Of a stretch of DNA of 64,000 nucleotides, positions 49,572 to 57,364 are shown one piece after another (the stretch's first letter is position 1; every line of letters begins with the position of its first letter). The DNA is from Actinoplanes sp. NBRC 103695. GTDB lineage: Bacteria > Actinomycetota > Actinomycetes > Mycobacteriales > Micromonosporaceae. A model generated the notes under the pieces. It was not told the DNA's origin. It worked only from the letters and a program-made list of their open reading frames with translations, and did no database searches. The stretch lies in assembly GCF_030269485.1 (NCBI RefSeq), contig NZ_BSTL01000006.1, forward strand, positions 310,001 through 374,000, in the 5' to 3' direction. The translations under genes and the position numbers were made by a program.

Positions 49572-50758
49572 TCCGGGCGCTGTCGGGCGGGCTCGGCCAC
49601 GGGGCTGAGGTGATCGGGGGCAAGGCGCACGGGCTGGTTCGGCTGCTGCGGCTCGGGCTGCCGGTGCCTCCGGGCATTGTCGTCGGGGCGGCGGACTGCC
49701 GGGAGTATCTCGCCGCGGGAACACTGCCCGATGGGCTCGACGAAGCGGTCGCGGCGCTGGGGGGCAGGGTCTCGGTGCGGTCGGGCGCGGCCGTGTCGAT
49801 GCCTGGGATGATGGACACGCTGCTGGATGTGACGCCGCCGGTGGCCACGGCGGTGGCTGCCGTCTTCGAGTCGTGGAACACGCCTCGGGCCGTCACCTAC
49901 CGGCGGCTGCACGGCATCGCGGACGATCTCGGGACGGCCGTGGTGGTGCAGACCATGGTGTACGGCGATCGGGACGGGCGCAGCGGCTCGGGAGTGGCGT
50001 TCAGCCGGGATCCCAACACCGGAGACCCGGGGCCGTACGGCGAAGTGCTCTTCGGGCGGCGCGGGGACGCCGTGGTCGCGGGCGCCGAGCGGACCCTGCC
50101 GATCTCCGCCCTGCGAGCCCGCGAACCCGGGGTCTGGGACTCGCTGTGCGCGGCGCTACGAACCGTGGAGCGGCACTACCGCGACGTCTGCCAGGTGGAG
50201 TTCACCGTGGAGTCGGGGCGGCTGTGGCTGCTCCAGGTGCGTCCTGGCGGACTCGCCGGGCGGGCCGCGATGCGCGTGGCGGTGGATCTGGCCCGCGAGG
50301 GTCTGATCACCCGGGCGGAGGCCGTGGCTCGGGCCGACCCGGACCGGCTCCCCCGCACCCCGCTGCTGGCCGCCGGCATCGCCGTCCTGAGCCGTGGGCT
50401 GGGCGCCTCCCCTGGCGTCGCCACGGGACGCGTCGCGACCACCGCGGGCGCGGCCGTCCGGATGGCGGCCGCGGGGCCGGTCATCCTGGTGCGGCCCACC
50501 ACGTCGCCGCTGGACCTGCACGGGCTGGCCGCGGCGGCGGGAGTGGTCACCGCCCGGGGCGGGCCGGCCAGCCACGCCGCCGTGGTGGCCCGGTCGATGG
50601 GCAAGCCGGCCGTGGTCGGTGCGCCGATCGGCGAACTCGCCGAGGGGCGGCTGGTCACCGTCGACGGGTCCGCCGGTGTGGTCGCCGCGGGCGAGCACAC
50701 GCCGGTGGCATCGGCTGACGACCCGGCCGAGACGACGCTCAGGAAATGGGCTCGGTGA
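49568..50758 (+). CDS. Minimal pyruvate phosphate dikinase-like protein (ATP-grasp plus phosphohistidine domain)
   Basis: 396 residues, under half the size of true PPDK. Residues 1-230 form the PPDK N-terminal nucleotide-binding region (LGHGAEVIGGKAHGLVRLLR, SVRSGAAVSMPGMMDTLLDV, VAFSRDPNTGDPGPYGEVLF, VEFTVESGRLWLLQVRPG). Residues 270-375 are the swivelling phosphohistidine domain with His336 in RGGPASHAAVVARS. The PEP/pyruvate TIM barrel is missing, as is the central domain of rifampin phosphotransferase. Its phosphoryl acceptor is therefore unknown. Starts with GTG. Confidence 0.83.
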   Translation: MIRALSGGLGHGAEVIGGKAHGLVRLLRLGLPVPPGIVVGAADCREYLAAGTLPDGLDEAVAALGGRVSVRSGAAVSMPGMMDTLLDVTPPVATAVAAVFESWNTPRAVTYRRLHGIADDLGTAVVVQTMVYGDRDGRSGSGVAFSRDPNTGDPGPYGEVLFGRRGDAVVAGAERTLPISALRAREPGVWDSLCAALRTVERHYRDVCQVEFTVESGRLWLLQVRPGGLAGRAAMRVAVDLAREGLITRAEAVARADPDRLPRTPLLAAGIAVLSRGLGASPGVATGRVATTAGAAVRMAAAGPVILVRPTTSPLDLHGLAAAAGVVTARGGPASHAAVVARSMGKPAVVGAPIGELAEGRLVTVDGSAGVVAAGEHTPVASADDPAETTLRKWAR

Positions 50759-51791
50759 CCGGATCCGTGGCCGGTCGGGCGCCGAACGCCACGGTCGCCA
50801 CGCACAGCAGGCTCAGCAGCAGGCCGAGCAGGACGCAGCCGTAGCCGTACGTGAGACTCATCCCCCAGAACGGCTGGAACGGTGTGCCCAGCCGCAGCGG
50901 CTCCACGACCATGGCGAACACGCCGAACAACGTCTGCGGCAGCGTGACGAGCAACGCCAGGGCGGCCAACGTGTGGCCGGCCACGCGCGGGGCGGTGGCC
51001 GATCGCTCGGTGCGCCGGCTCACCCAGCCGGTCAGCAGCCAGCCGAGGAACGCGCCCAGCAGCATGCCGGCGGCGGCCGCGGCGGTGACATACCAGGGTG
51101 GCAGGCGCATCAGCGTGGCCGACGCGTAGAAGCTGCCCGCCGGCATGCGGTCCGTGTTGGTGATCGTGCTGGCCTCGAACTCGATGCTCAGGTCGTCGCG
51201 GATCGCCCAGATGCCGCGGCCGCTCTCGTCCAGTTCTCCGGTGGCGATCCACGTGTTGCCGGTCGGCGAGACGTCACGCACGGTCCAGCCGGCCGCCTCG
51301 AGCCGGGCCGCCGCCGCGTCCGTCCACGGGCGGTACCGACCGGCCACATAGTTGCCGCCGGCGGGGCCGAAGTCGTACGTGACGTACTGGAAGTCCTCGT
51401 TGCGGCCGGACGCCAGCTGCCCGGCGAAGCTCTGCTCCGAGATGTCCAGGAACAGGCCGTCGTCGCTGCGGTCGCCCTCGACCGGCAGGCCGGGGAAGAC
51501 CGTGCCGGTGATCTCGGCCATCGCCGCGCCGGACGGGAAGTCGGGGACCGCGTTCCAGGTGGCCCGCGCGGCCAGGGCGGCGCCCGCGTACCCGGTGGTG
51601 AGCGCGACCAGCACCGCGACCACCGTCACCCAGCGGCTCGCCGGGCGGCCGAGCCGGGCCCGGAGGCCGTGCCGGAGCAGATCGAGATTTTCGGCCACCG
51701 AGGGCCGGCCGACGGCCAGGAGGGTGTCGAGCAGTTCTTCGCGGCGCGGCCCCGGAGGGTACGCCCGGAGCAGAAGCCGGTACCGCCTCAC
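50739..51791 (-). CDS. Hypothetical membrane protein linked to PadR
   Basis: 350 residues. A short cytoplasmic N-terminus (RRYRLLLRAYPPGPRREELL) common to proteins encoded next to PadR regulators, one span near 55-75, a ~150-residue exported domain, then three spans (YVTAAAAAGMLLGAFLGWL, HTLAALALLVTLPQTLFGVF, CVLLGLLLSLLCVATVAF). ATG at 51791 overlaps the padR stop. Its 3' end overlaps the PPDK-like gene by 20 bp. Function unknown. Confidence 0.78.
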   Translation of the reverse strand: MRRYRLLLRAYPPGPRREELLDTLLAVGRPSVAENLDLLRHGLRARLGRPASRWVTVVAVLVALTTGYAGAALAARATWNAVPDFPSGAAMAEITGTVFPGLPVEGDRSDDGLFLDISEQSFAGQLASGRNEDFQYVTYDFGPAGGNYVAGRYRPWTDAAAARLEAAGWTVRDVSPTGNTWIATGELDESGRGIWAIRDDLSIEFEASTITNTDRMPAGSFYASATLMRLPPWYVTAAAAAGMLLGAFLGWLLTGWVSRRTERSATAPRVAGHTLAALALLVTLPQTLFGVFAMVVEPLRLGTPFQPFWGMSLTYGYGCVLLGLLLSLLCVATVAFGARPATDPVTEPIS

Positions 51792-52123
51792 GCCGGGCCC
51801 AGCTCCGGCCGGCCGGACAGCCGCCCGCGCAGCTGGGTGGTGGCCGTCTGAGCGTTGCGTTGCAGGCGCTCGGACTCCGCCGCCAGCGCGAGCGCGCCGT
51901 AGTCGGTCAGGCGGTAGTAGCGGCGGGTCCGCCCGTCCACGACCTCGTCATGATCGACCGCCACCAGCCCCTCGGCGGTCAGCCGGTCGAGTGCCGCGTA
52001 CAGCGTGCCGGCCAGCAGCGTGACCTGTCCCTCGGACAGCCGGGCGACCTCCTGGATCACCCCGTACCCATGTCTGGCCTGCTCGGCCAGCGCGGTGAGG
52101 ATCCAGAAGGTCGGCTCGCGCAT
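51788..52123 (-). CDS. PadR-family transcriptional regulator
   Basis: About 111 residues. Classic PadR winged helix: REPTFWILTALAEQARHGYG, LLAGTLYAALDRLTAEGLVA, RRYYRLTDYG. I place the start at 52123 (MREPTFW); an ATG at 52135 adds four residues and would be almost at the transcription start. Paired with the membrane protein gene, which it likely regulates along with itself. Confidence 0.9.
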   Translation of the reverse strand: MREPTFWILTALAEQARHGYGVIQEVARLSEGQVTLLAGTLYAALDRLTAEGLVAVDHDEVVDGRTRRYYRLTDYGALALAAESERLQRNAQTATTQLRGRLSGRPELGPA

Positions 52124-52143
52124 CGCCTTCCCCATGCCTCAGC

Positions 52144-52173
52144 AATATAAAGATCAGTTGAGTATGCGTCAAC
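52144..52173 (-). promoter_or_regulatory. padR promoter with inverted repeat
   Basis: On the minus strand TTGACG (52172-52167) and TATATT (52149-52144) are exactly 17 bp apart, close to consensus. GTTGA-N7-TCAAC (52157-52173) overlaps the -35 box and may be the PadR site. Confidence 0.75.
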
Positions 52174-52331
52174 AGGCGCAGCGAGCCGGTCCGGCTTGGT
52201 ACGGGTAGCCGGCACCCGTCAAGGGAATCGGCGTGGGGCCCCGGGGCACCGGTGGCGGTTACTGGGTGCGACTCGACCATGGCGGCCGGTGACAGACGCA
52301 ATACCTGCACCTGCTGGAGCCGCCGATGGTC

Positions 52332-52496
52332 GACCACACTCCAGTCGTGACCGACGAGCACCGGATCGGAGACGTCGGGTGCCGACAGGAAGGTGTCCAC
52401 GTGCGCGATGTGGTCGGCGAGCGTGTACGCGAGGTCCGGTTTCGGCGACGAGCCCATGCCGATCAGGTCGGGGGGCGATCCACCGGTGGCCGGTGT
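52332..52496 (-). pseudogene. Haloalkane dehalogenase fragment
   Basis: The minus strand encodes PPDLIGMGSSPKPDLAYTLA followed by DHIAHVDTF and PVLVGHDWS, a clear match to the segment of haloalkane dehalogenases that runs from the PDLIGMG strand to the nucleophile elbow VGHDWG. Only about 55 residues remain; neither the start of the fold nor the catalytic acid and His follow, and the frame after HDWS is unrelated. A gene remnant. Confidence 0.7.
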
Positions 52497-52516
52497 GACG
52501 AGTGACACCGGCCAGG

Positions 52517-52564
52517 ATGTTGAAGTTTCATCAACATCGGTCGAGTGTTGTCGCTGAAAGTTCA
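52517..52564. promoter_or_regulatory. MarR-type operators upstream of the cyclohydrolase gene
   Basis: ATGTTGA-N7-TCAACAT (52517-52537) is a perfect inverted repeat with the core TGAA-GT-TTCA (52521-52530). A second core, TGAA-AG-TTCA, is at 52555-52564. TTGA/TCAA half-sites are usual for MarR proteins, and the third gene of the operon encodes one. Confidence 0.75.
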
Positions 52565-52582
52565 ACAACCGAGGGAGTCAGG

Positions 52583-53215
52583 ATGACGGCCGCGATTCGC
52601 ACCAGGGTCGTGGTGCCGCTGGAGTTCCCGGACGCCTACGCCACCAACGCCGAAGTGTTCACCTTCGGCGGTCTGGCGGACGGCAAGGAGCACCTGGCCC
52701 TCGCGCTCGGCGACTGGCGCGGCGCCCTGCGACGGGCCGCGGAGGGTGGCCCGGCTCCCCTGGTCCGGCCGCACAGCGAGTGCCTCACCGGCGACGTCTT
52801 CGGCAGCCTGCGCTGCGACTGCGGCCCGCAGCTGCGCGAGGCGGCGGAACGGATCACCGAGACCGGCGGGTTCCTGCTCTATCTGCGGCAGGAGGGCCGC
52901 GGCATCGGGCTCTACGCCAAGCTCGACGCGTACGCCCTGCAGGACGCCGGCCTGGACACCTACCAGGCCAACCTGGCCCTGGGTCACGCCGAGGACGAAC
53001 GGGACTACACCGCCGCCGCGCAGATGCTCACCGCGCTCGGCGCCGGCCGGATCCGGCTGCTCAGCAACAACCCGGACAAGGCGGCGCAGCTCGCCGCGCT
53101 GGGCGTGACCGTGGACGAGCAGGTGCCGACCGGCGTGCACCTGTCCCCGTCGAACGTCAGCTACCTGACCGCCAAACGCGACCACACCCACCACACCCTC
53201 GACCTGGCAGGCTGA
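52583..53215 (+). CDS. ribA: GTP cyclohydrolase II
   Basis: 210 residues, stand-alone without a DHBP synthase domain. Converts GTP to 2,5-diamino-6-ribosylamino-4-pyrimidinone phosphate, formate and pyrophosphate. The zinc cysteines are in SECLTGDVFGSLRCDCGPQL; catalytic residues in LRQEGRGIGLYAKLDAYALQ. Start at 52583 follows GAGGGAG. It forms an operon with a deaminase and a MarR regulator rather than with the other riboflavin genes, so it may serve a specialised pterin/deazaflavin-like pathway. Confidence 0.92.
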   Translation: MTAAIRTRVVVPLEFPDAYATNAEVFTFGGLADGKEHLALALGDWRGALRRAAEGGPAPLVRPHSECLTGDVFGSLRCDCGPQLREAAERITETGGFLLYLRQEGRGIGLYAKLDAYALQDAGLDTYQANLALGHAEDERDYTAAAQMLTALGAGRIRLLSNNPDKAAQLAALGVTVDEQVPTGVHLSPSNVSYLTAKRDHTHHTLDLAG

Positions 53216-53220
53216 GCGCC

Positions 53221-53697
53221 ATGGACCGCCACTGGCTCGGCGCCGCCATCGACCTCTCCCGGCTCTCCCCGCCGTCCCCGGCGCACTACGCCGTCGGGGC
53301 GGTCATCGTGAGCGCCGCCGGCGAGGTGCTCGCCACCGGCTACACCGGCGAGGGCGACGACCACGACCACGCCGAGGAGGTGGCGCTGGCCAAGCTGGCG
53401 CCCGGCGTGGACCTGACCGGCGCCACGATCTACAGCTCGCTCGAACCGTGCACGATGCGGCGCTCACGTCCGTACCCCTGCACGGGCTTGATCTTGAATT
53501 TCCGGATCGAACGGGTGGTGTTCGCGCTGCGGGAGCCGGAGATCTTCGCCGACTGCACGGGGCTGGAGACGCTGCGGGCGGCCGGAGTCGACGTGGTCGA
53601 GATGTCCGCACTCGGGCGAGAGGTCGCGGCGATCAACGCGCACATCCTGGGCCGTCCGCCGGCCGAAAACCGGTGCCCGGCGGACGTGGCGCGATGA
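53221..53697 (+). CDS. RibD-like pyrimidine deaminase domain protein
   Basis: 158 residues, cytidine-deaminase fold with the zinc site HDHAEEVALAKL and SSLEPCTMRRSRPYPCTGLI. This matches the deaminase half of RibD; the reductase half is absent. It probably deaminates the pyrimidine made by the GTP cyclohydrolase encoded five bases upstream. Its stop overlaps the marR start. Confidence 0.85.
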   Translation: MDRHWLGAAIDLSRLSPPSPAHYAVGAVIVSAAGEVLATGYTGEGDDHDHAEEVALAKLAPGVDLTGATIYSSLEPCTMRRSRPYPCTGLILNFRIERVVFALREPEIFADCTGLETLRAAGVDVVEMSALGREVAAINAHILGRPPAENRCPADVAR

Positions 53698-54158
53698 CCC
53701 GCTGGCTGTCACCGGCGGAGCAGAAGACCTGGCTCGACCTGGTGCAGGTGCTGATGCTGGTGCCGGCCGCGCTGGACCGGCAGCTGCGCGAGGACACCGG
53801 GATACCGCACGCCTACTACCAGATCCTGGCGATGCTCAGCGAACAGCCGGGCCACGCCATGCGGATGACCGACCTGGCCCGCCGCACCGGCACCACGACC
53901 AGCCGCCTCTCGCACGCCGTCGCCGCCCTGGAGCACAAGGGCTGGCTGCGCCGCGAGGCCTGCGCGAGCGACCGCCGCGGCCAGGTCGCGGTGCTCACCG
54001 ACCTGGGCATGTCCACTCTGGAGGACGCGGCGCCGGGTCACGTGGAGGAGGTGCGCCGGCTGGTCTTCGACGCGCTGACGCCGGACGAGGTCGATCAGCT
54101 GGGCGCCATCGCGGGCAAGGTCAGAGCGGGTATCGCAGCCGGCTCTCGTCCGGCTTGA
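53694..54158 (+). CDS. MarR-family transcriptional regulator
   Basis: 154 residues. Winged helix with MTDLARRTGTTTSRLSHAVA, ALEHKGWLRREACASDRRGQ and VAVLTDLGMSTLEDAAPGH, the MarR DxRxxx wing. Third gene of the cyclohydrolase operon (ATGA overlap with the deaminase). The palindromes before the operon are its likely autoregulatory sites. Confidence 0.9.
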   Translation: MTRWLSPAEQKTWLDLVQVLMLVPAALDRQLREDTGIPHAYYQILAMLSEQPGHAMRMTDLARRTGTTTSRLSHAVAALEHKGWLRREACASDRRGQVAVLTDLGMSTLEDAAPGHVEEVRRLVFDALTPDEVDQLGAIAGKVRAGIAAGSRPA

Positions 54159-54222
54159 GGTGCCAGGTCATCTCCTGCTCACGCATCCAGTCGCGCTCGC
54201 CGAAGGTCGGCAGTCCGTCCAC
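54121..54222 (-). CDS. Possible small ORF or gene remnant (33 residues)
   Basis: GTG at 54222 preceded by AAGGTG encodes VDGLPTFGERDWMREQEMTW and a further 13 residues ending RYPL. The composition (Trp, Met, Arg, Pro rich) looks like the C-terminus of an enzyme rather than random antisense. It overlaps the end of marR. I cannot name the parent family; it may be a truncated gene. Confidence 0.3.
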   Translation of the reverse strand: MDGLPTFGERDWMREQEMTWHLKPDESRLRYPL

Positions 54223-54267
54223 GTAAGCACCTTGACATATTTCCGAAATGGACTGAAGACTCTGCGG

Positions 54268-55482
54268 ATGGCCGTGGACACCCGCAAGGCAGCTCGGACC
54301 GCCACCATCGCCGCTGTGCTGCTGATCGCGGGGTGCGGCGCGCCGGACGCACCCTCCGGAAGTTCCGGAGCGACCGACGGGCCGGTCCCGGCCGAGCCGG
54401 CGAAGGCCGTCACCCTCAACATCCTCGACGTCGCCGGGAACCTGCAGCTCACGCAGGGCATGATCGACGACTTCGTGAAACGCAACGGCGACCAGATCGA
54501 CCGGGTCACCTACTCCAAGGCGACCGCCCCGGAACTGGTCGGCAAGGTCAAGGCCCAGCAGAACGCGAACCGGGTGGACATCGACCTGGTCCTGACCGGC
54601 GTGGACGGCCTGGCCGCCGGCGTCGACCAGGGCCTATGGCTCACGATCCCCGGCCGGGCCGCCCGGCTGACCGGCATGAGCAACTACCTGCCCGGCGCGG
54701 AGGCCATGCAGAAACTCGCGGGCGATGCCGGCGTGACGGTCACCTACTACCCGTCCGGGCCGCTCATCGAGTACCTCCCGGCGAAGGTGCCGAACCCGCC
54801 GAAGACGGCCGCCGAGCTGCTCGCGTACGCGAAGGCCAATCCCGGCGCGGTGCAGTACGCGCGACCGTCCAACTCGGGCCCGGGCCGCACCTTCCTGATG
54901 GGCCTGCCCTACCTGCTCGGCGACAGCGACCCGAAGGACCCGGTCAACGGCTGGTCGAAGACCTGGGCGTACCTGGCCGAGCTGAACAAGTACGTCACGC
55001 TCTACCCGTCGGCCACCTCGGAGACGATGAAGAACCTGGCCAACGGCTCGGCGAAGATCATCGTCAGCACCACCGGCTGGGACATCAACCCGCGCGTGCT
55101 CGGCACCGTGCCCAAGGAGGCCGCGGTCGGCACCCTCGAGGGCTTCCACTGGGTCACCGACGCCCACTACGCGGTGATCCCGAAGGGCGTGCCGGTCGAC
55201 AAGCAGGCCGCCGTCCTCAATCTGCTCGCCGACATGCTGACACCGCAACAGCAGGCCAAGGCGTACGACAAGGGCTACTTCTACCCCGGGCCGGCGGTCA
55301 AGGACGTACCGCTGAGCATGGCGCCGCAGGAGAGCCAGCAGGCGCTGAACGAGTACGGGCGCCCCGAGTACTCCAAGCTGATCGCCGACCACCCGCTCGA
55401 GGTGCCGCTGGACGCGAAGTCGCTGGTGGCGGCCTTCGACCGCTGGGACAGGGAGATCGGCGGCGCCAAGGTGAAGAAGTGA
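54268..55482 (+). CDS. ABC importer solute-binding lipoprotein
   Basis: 404 residues; lipoprotein signal with lipobox LLIAGCG. The mature protein is a family 1-type extracellular binding protein (SKATAPELVGKVKAQQNANR, WDINPRVLGTVP), most like those serving spermidine/putrescine, thiamine or YnjBCD-type importers. Start at 54268 (MAVDTRKAART). A TTGACA hexamer at 54232-54237 marks a likely promoter. First gene of a four-gene operon. Substrate not determined. Confidence 0.87.
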   Translation: MAVDTRKAARTATIAAVLLIAGCGAPDAPSGSSGATDGPVPAEPAKAVTLNILDVAGNLQLTQGMIDDFVKRNGDQIDRVTYSKATAPELVGKVKAQQNANRVDIDLVLTGVDGLAAGVDQGLWLTIPGRAARLTGMSNYLPGAEAMQKLAGDAGVTVTYYPSGPLIEYLPAKVPNPPKTAAELLAYAKANPGAVQYARPSNSGPGRTFLMGLPYLLGDSDPKDPVNGWSKTWAYLAELNKYVTLYPSATSETMKNLANGSAKIIVSTTGWDINPRVLGTVPKEAAVGTLEGFHWVTDAHYAVIPKGVPVDKQAAVLNLLADMLTPQQQAKAYDKGYFYPGPAVKDVPLSMAPQESQQALNEYGRPEYSKLIADHPLEVPLDAKSLVAAFDRWDREIGGAKVKK

Positions 55483-56504
55483 CCTTCTCCGCTCTGAGAC
55501 TGGACGGTGTCACCCGTCGCTTCGGCGGCAAGGACGCGCTCACCGGTCTCTCCCTCACGATCGGCAAGGGCGAGTTCATCGCGCTGCTCGGGCCGTCCGG
55601 CTGCGGCAAGTCGACCGCGCTCAACTGCCTCGCCGGGCTGCTCCCGCTCTCCGAGGGCTCCATCTGGCAGGACGAACGCCGGCTGGACACGCTGCCGCCC
55701 GAGCGCCGCGGCTTCGGCATGGTGTTCCAGAACTACGCGCTCTTCCCGCACCTCTCGGTGCGGCGGAACATCGCGTTCGGGCTGCAGATGCGCCGGGTGC
55801 CGCGCGCCGAGGTCCGTCGCCGCACGGACGAGGCGATTCGACTGGTACGCCTGGACGAGCACGCTGCGAAGCTGCCGGGGCAACTCTCCGGCGGCCAGCA
55901 GCAGCGCGTCGCGATCGCCCGGGCGGTCGTCCTCGAGCCGTCCCTGGTGCTGATGGACGAGCCGCTGTCCAACCTGGACGCCAAGTTGCGCCTCGAGATG
56001 CGGACCGAGATCCGGCGGCTGCACCAGTCGCTCGGGCTGACCACGGTCTACGTGACGCACGACCAGGAGGAGGCGCTGTCGCTGGCCGACCGTCTCGTGG
56101 TGCTGCGGGACGGTCAGGTTCAGCAGATCGGTACGCCCGCGGAGCTGCACGACGCGCCGGCCAACGCGCATGTCGCGGATTTCATGGGCTACCGCAACCT
56201 GCTCCCGATGAAGGTGTCCTCCCCCGGCACCGTCGAGGGCTCCGGTCTCTCCTTCCGGGCGACCTCCTCGCTGCCGGTCGGATCCGACGTCGTGGTGGCC
56301 ATCCGCCCCGAGGACCTGCTCGTCGGGCCGGGCGGCGTGCCGGTCACCGTCGAGGTCGTCGAGTACCAGGGACGCGAGGCCGCCGTCGAGGCCCGGACGC
56401 TCTCGGGGGCGCCGGTGCACCTGCGGGTGACGGAGAGGCCGTCGCCGGGCGACAAGGTGACCGTGGTCGCCGATCCGGCCCGGGTGCTGGTGTTTCCGGC
56501 GTGA
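55479..56504 (+). CDS. ABC importer ATPase (PotA/FbpC type)
   Basis: 341 residues. Walker A GPSGCGKST, Q-loop VFQNYALFPHLSV, signature LSGGQQQRVAIARA, Walker B LVLMDEPLSNLDAKLR and H-loop YVTHDQEEAL, followed by a C-terminal TOBE regulatory domain (about 260-341). GTG start overlaps the SBP stop. Energises uptake with the two permeases downstream. Confidence 0.94.
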   Translation: MTFSALRLDGVTRRFGGKDALTGLSLTIGKGEFIALLGPSGCGKSTALNCLAGLLPLSEGSIWQDERRLDTLPPERRGFGMVFQNYALFPHLSVRRNIAFGLQMRRVPRAEVRRRTDEAIRLVRLDEHAAKLPGQLSGGQQQRVAIARAVVLEPSLVLMDEPLSNLDAKLRLEMRTEIRRLHQSLGLTTVYVTHDQEEALSLADRLVVLRDGQVQQIGTPAELHDAPANAHVADFMGYRNLLPMKVSSPGTVEGSGLSFRATSSLPVGSDVVVAIRPEDLLVGPGGVPVTVEVVEYQGREAAVEARTLSGAPVHLRVTERPSPGDKVTVVADPARVLVFPA

Positions 56505-57361
56505 CGGCGCTGCGGCACCGGCTCGCGGAACGCGGCATCGACCGGCAGCTCGCTCTGCTCCTGCCGGCCCTGCTCTGCGTGCTGGTGCTCTTCGTCTACC
56601 CCTTCGCGTACGGCGTGGGCCTGTCCTTCCAGCCGTCCTCCGGTGGCGTGCTCGGGGCGTACCGAACGTTTTTCGAAGATCCTTATCAGCGGGACACCAT
56701 CGCCACCACGCTCGGGCTGTCGCTCCCCGCCGCCCTTCTCAACGTGGCGGCGTCCGTGCCCATCGCCTACCGGATGCGCGGGCGGTTCCGGGGCAAGCGG
56801 CTGATGACGACCCTGCTGGTCGTGCCGATCACGCTGGGCACCGTGCTCACCGCCGAAGGGCTGCTCAACTTCCTCGGCCCGACCGGCTGGTTCAACCGGA
56901 TCCTCCCCGGCGACGCCGTGCGGCTGACCAACAACTACTGGGGCGTCTTCTTCTCGCTGATCATCACCGGGTTCCCGTTCGCGTTCCTGCTGATCCTGTC
57001 CTACCTGAGCGGCATCGACCCGTCGCTGGAGAAGGCCGCCGCCACCCTCGGCGCCGGGTGGTGGCAACGCTTCCGCCGGATCACGCTGCCGCTGCTCGCG
57101 CCCGGCCTGGCCACCACGTTCTGCCTGACATTCGTGCTGGCGTTCAGCGTGTTCCCGTCGGCGGTGCTGGTCGGTGATCCCGCCGGGAGCACCCGGGTCA
57201 TCTCCATCGCCGCCTACCACGCCGGCTACGAGGCGTACGACTATCCGCTGGCCAGCGCGATCGCCGTGGTCATGGGCGTGATCGAGCTCGTCGTCGTGGC
57301 CGTGGCGCTCGGGCTGCGGTCGCTGTTCTACACGGGCACGACCTCGTCCGGGAAGGGATGA
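56501..57361 (+). CDS. ABC importer permease 1 (PotB type)
   Basis: 286 residues, six spans (LALLLPALLCVLVLFVYPFA; VFFSLIITGFPFAFLLIL). The EAA loop is EKAAATLGAGWWQRFRRITL. GTG start within a 4-base overlap with the ATPase stop. Confidence 0.92.
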   Translation: MTALRHRLAERGIDRQLALLLPALLCVLVLFVYPFAYGVGLSFQPSSGGVLGAYRTFFEDPYQRDTIATTLGLSLPAALLNVAASVPIAYRMRGRFRGKRLMTTLLVVPITLGTVLTAEGLLNFLGPTGWFNRILPGDAVRLTNNYWGVFFSLIITGFPFAFLLILSYLSGIDPSLEKAAATLGAGWWQRFRRITLPLLAPGLATTFCLTFVLAFSVFPSAVLVGDPAGSTRVISIAAYHAGYEAYDYPLASAIAVVMGVIELVVVAVALGLRSLFYTGTTSSGKG

Positions 57362-57364
57362 CGG

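Larger units (their letters stand above)
52124..52582. other. 459-bp region without an intact gene
   Basis: Between the divergent padR and GTP cyclohydrolase genes. It holds the padR promoter, a decayed haloalkane dehalogenase fragment on the minus strand, and MarR-type operators before the cyclohydrolase gene. Nothing else was recognised. Confidence 0.7.
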
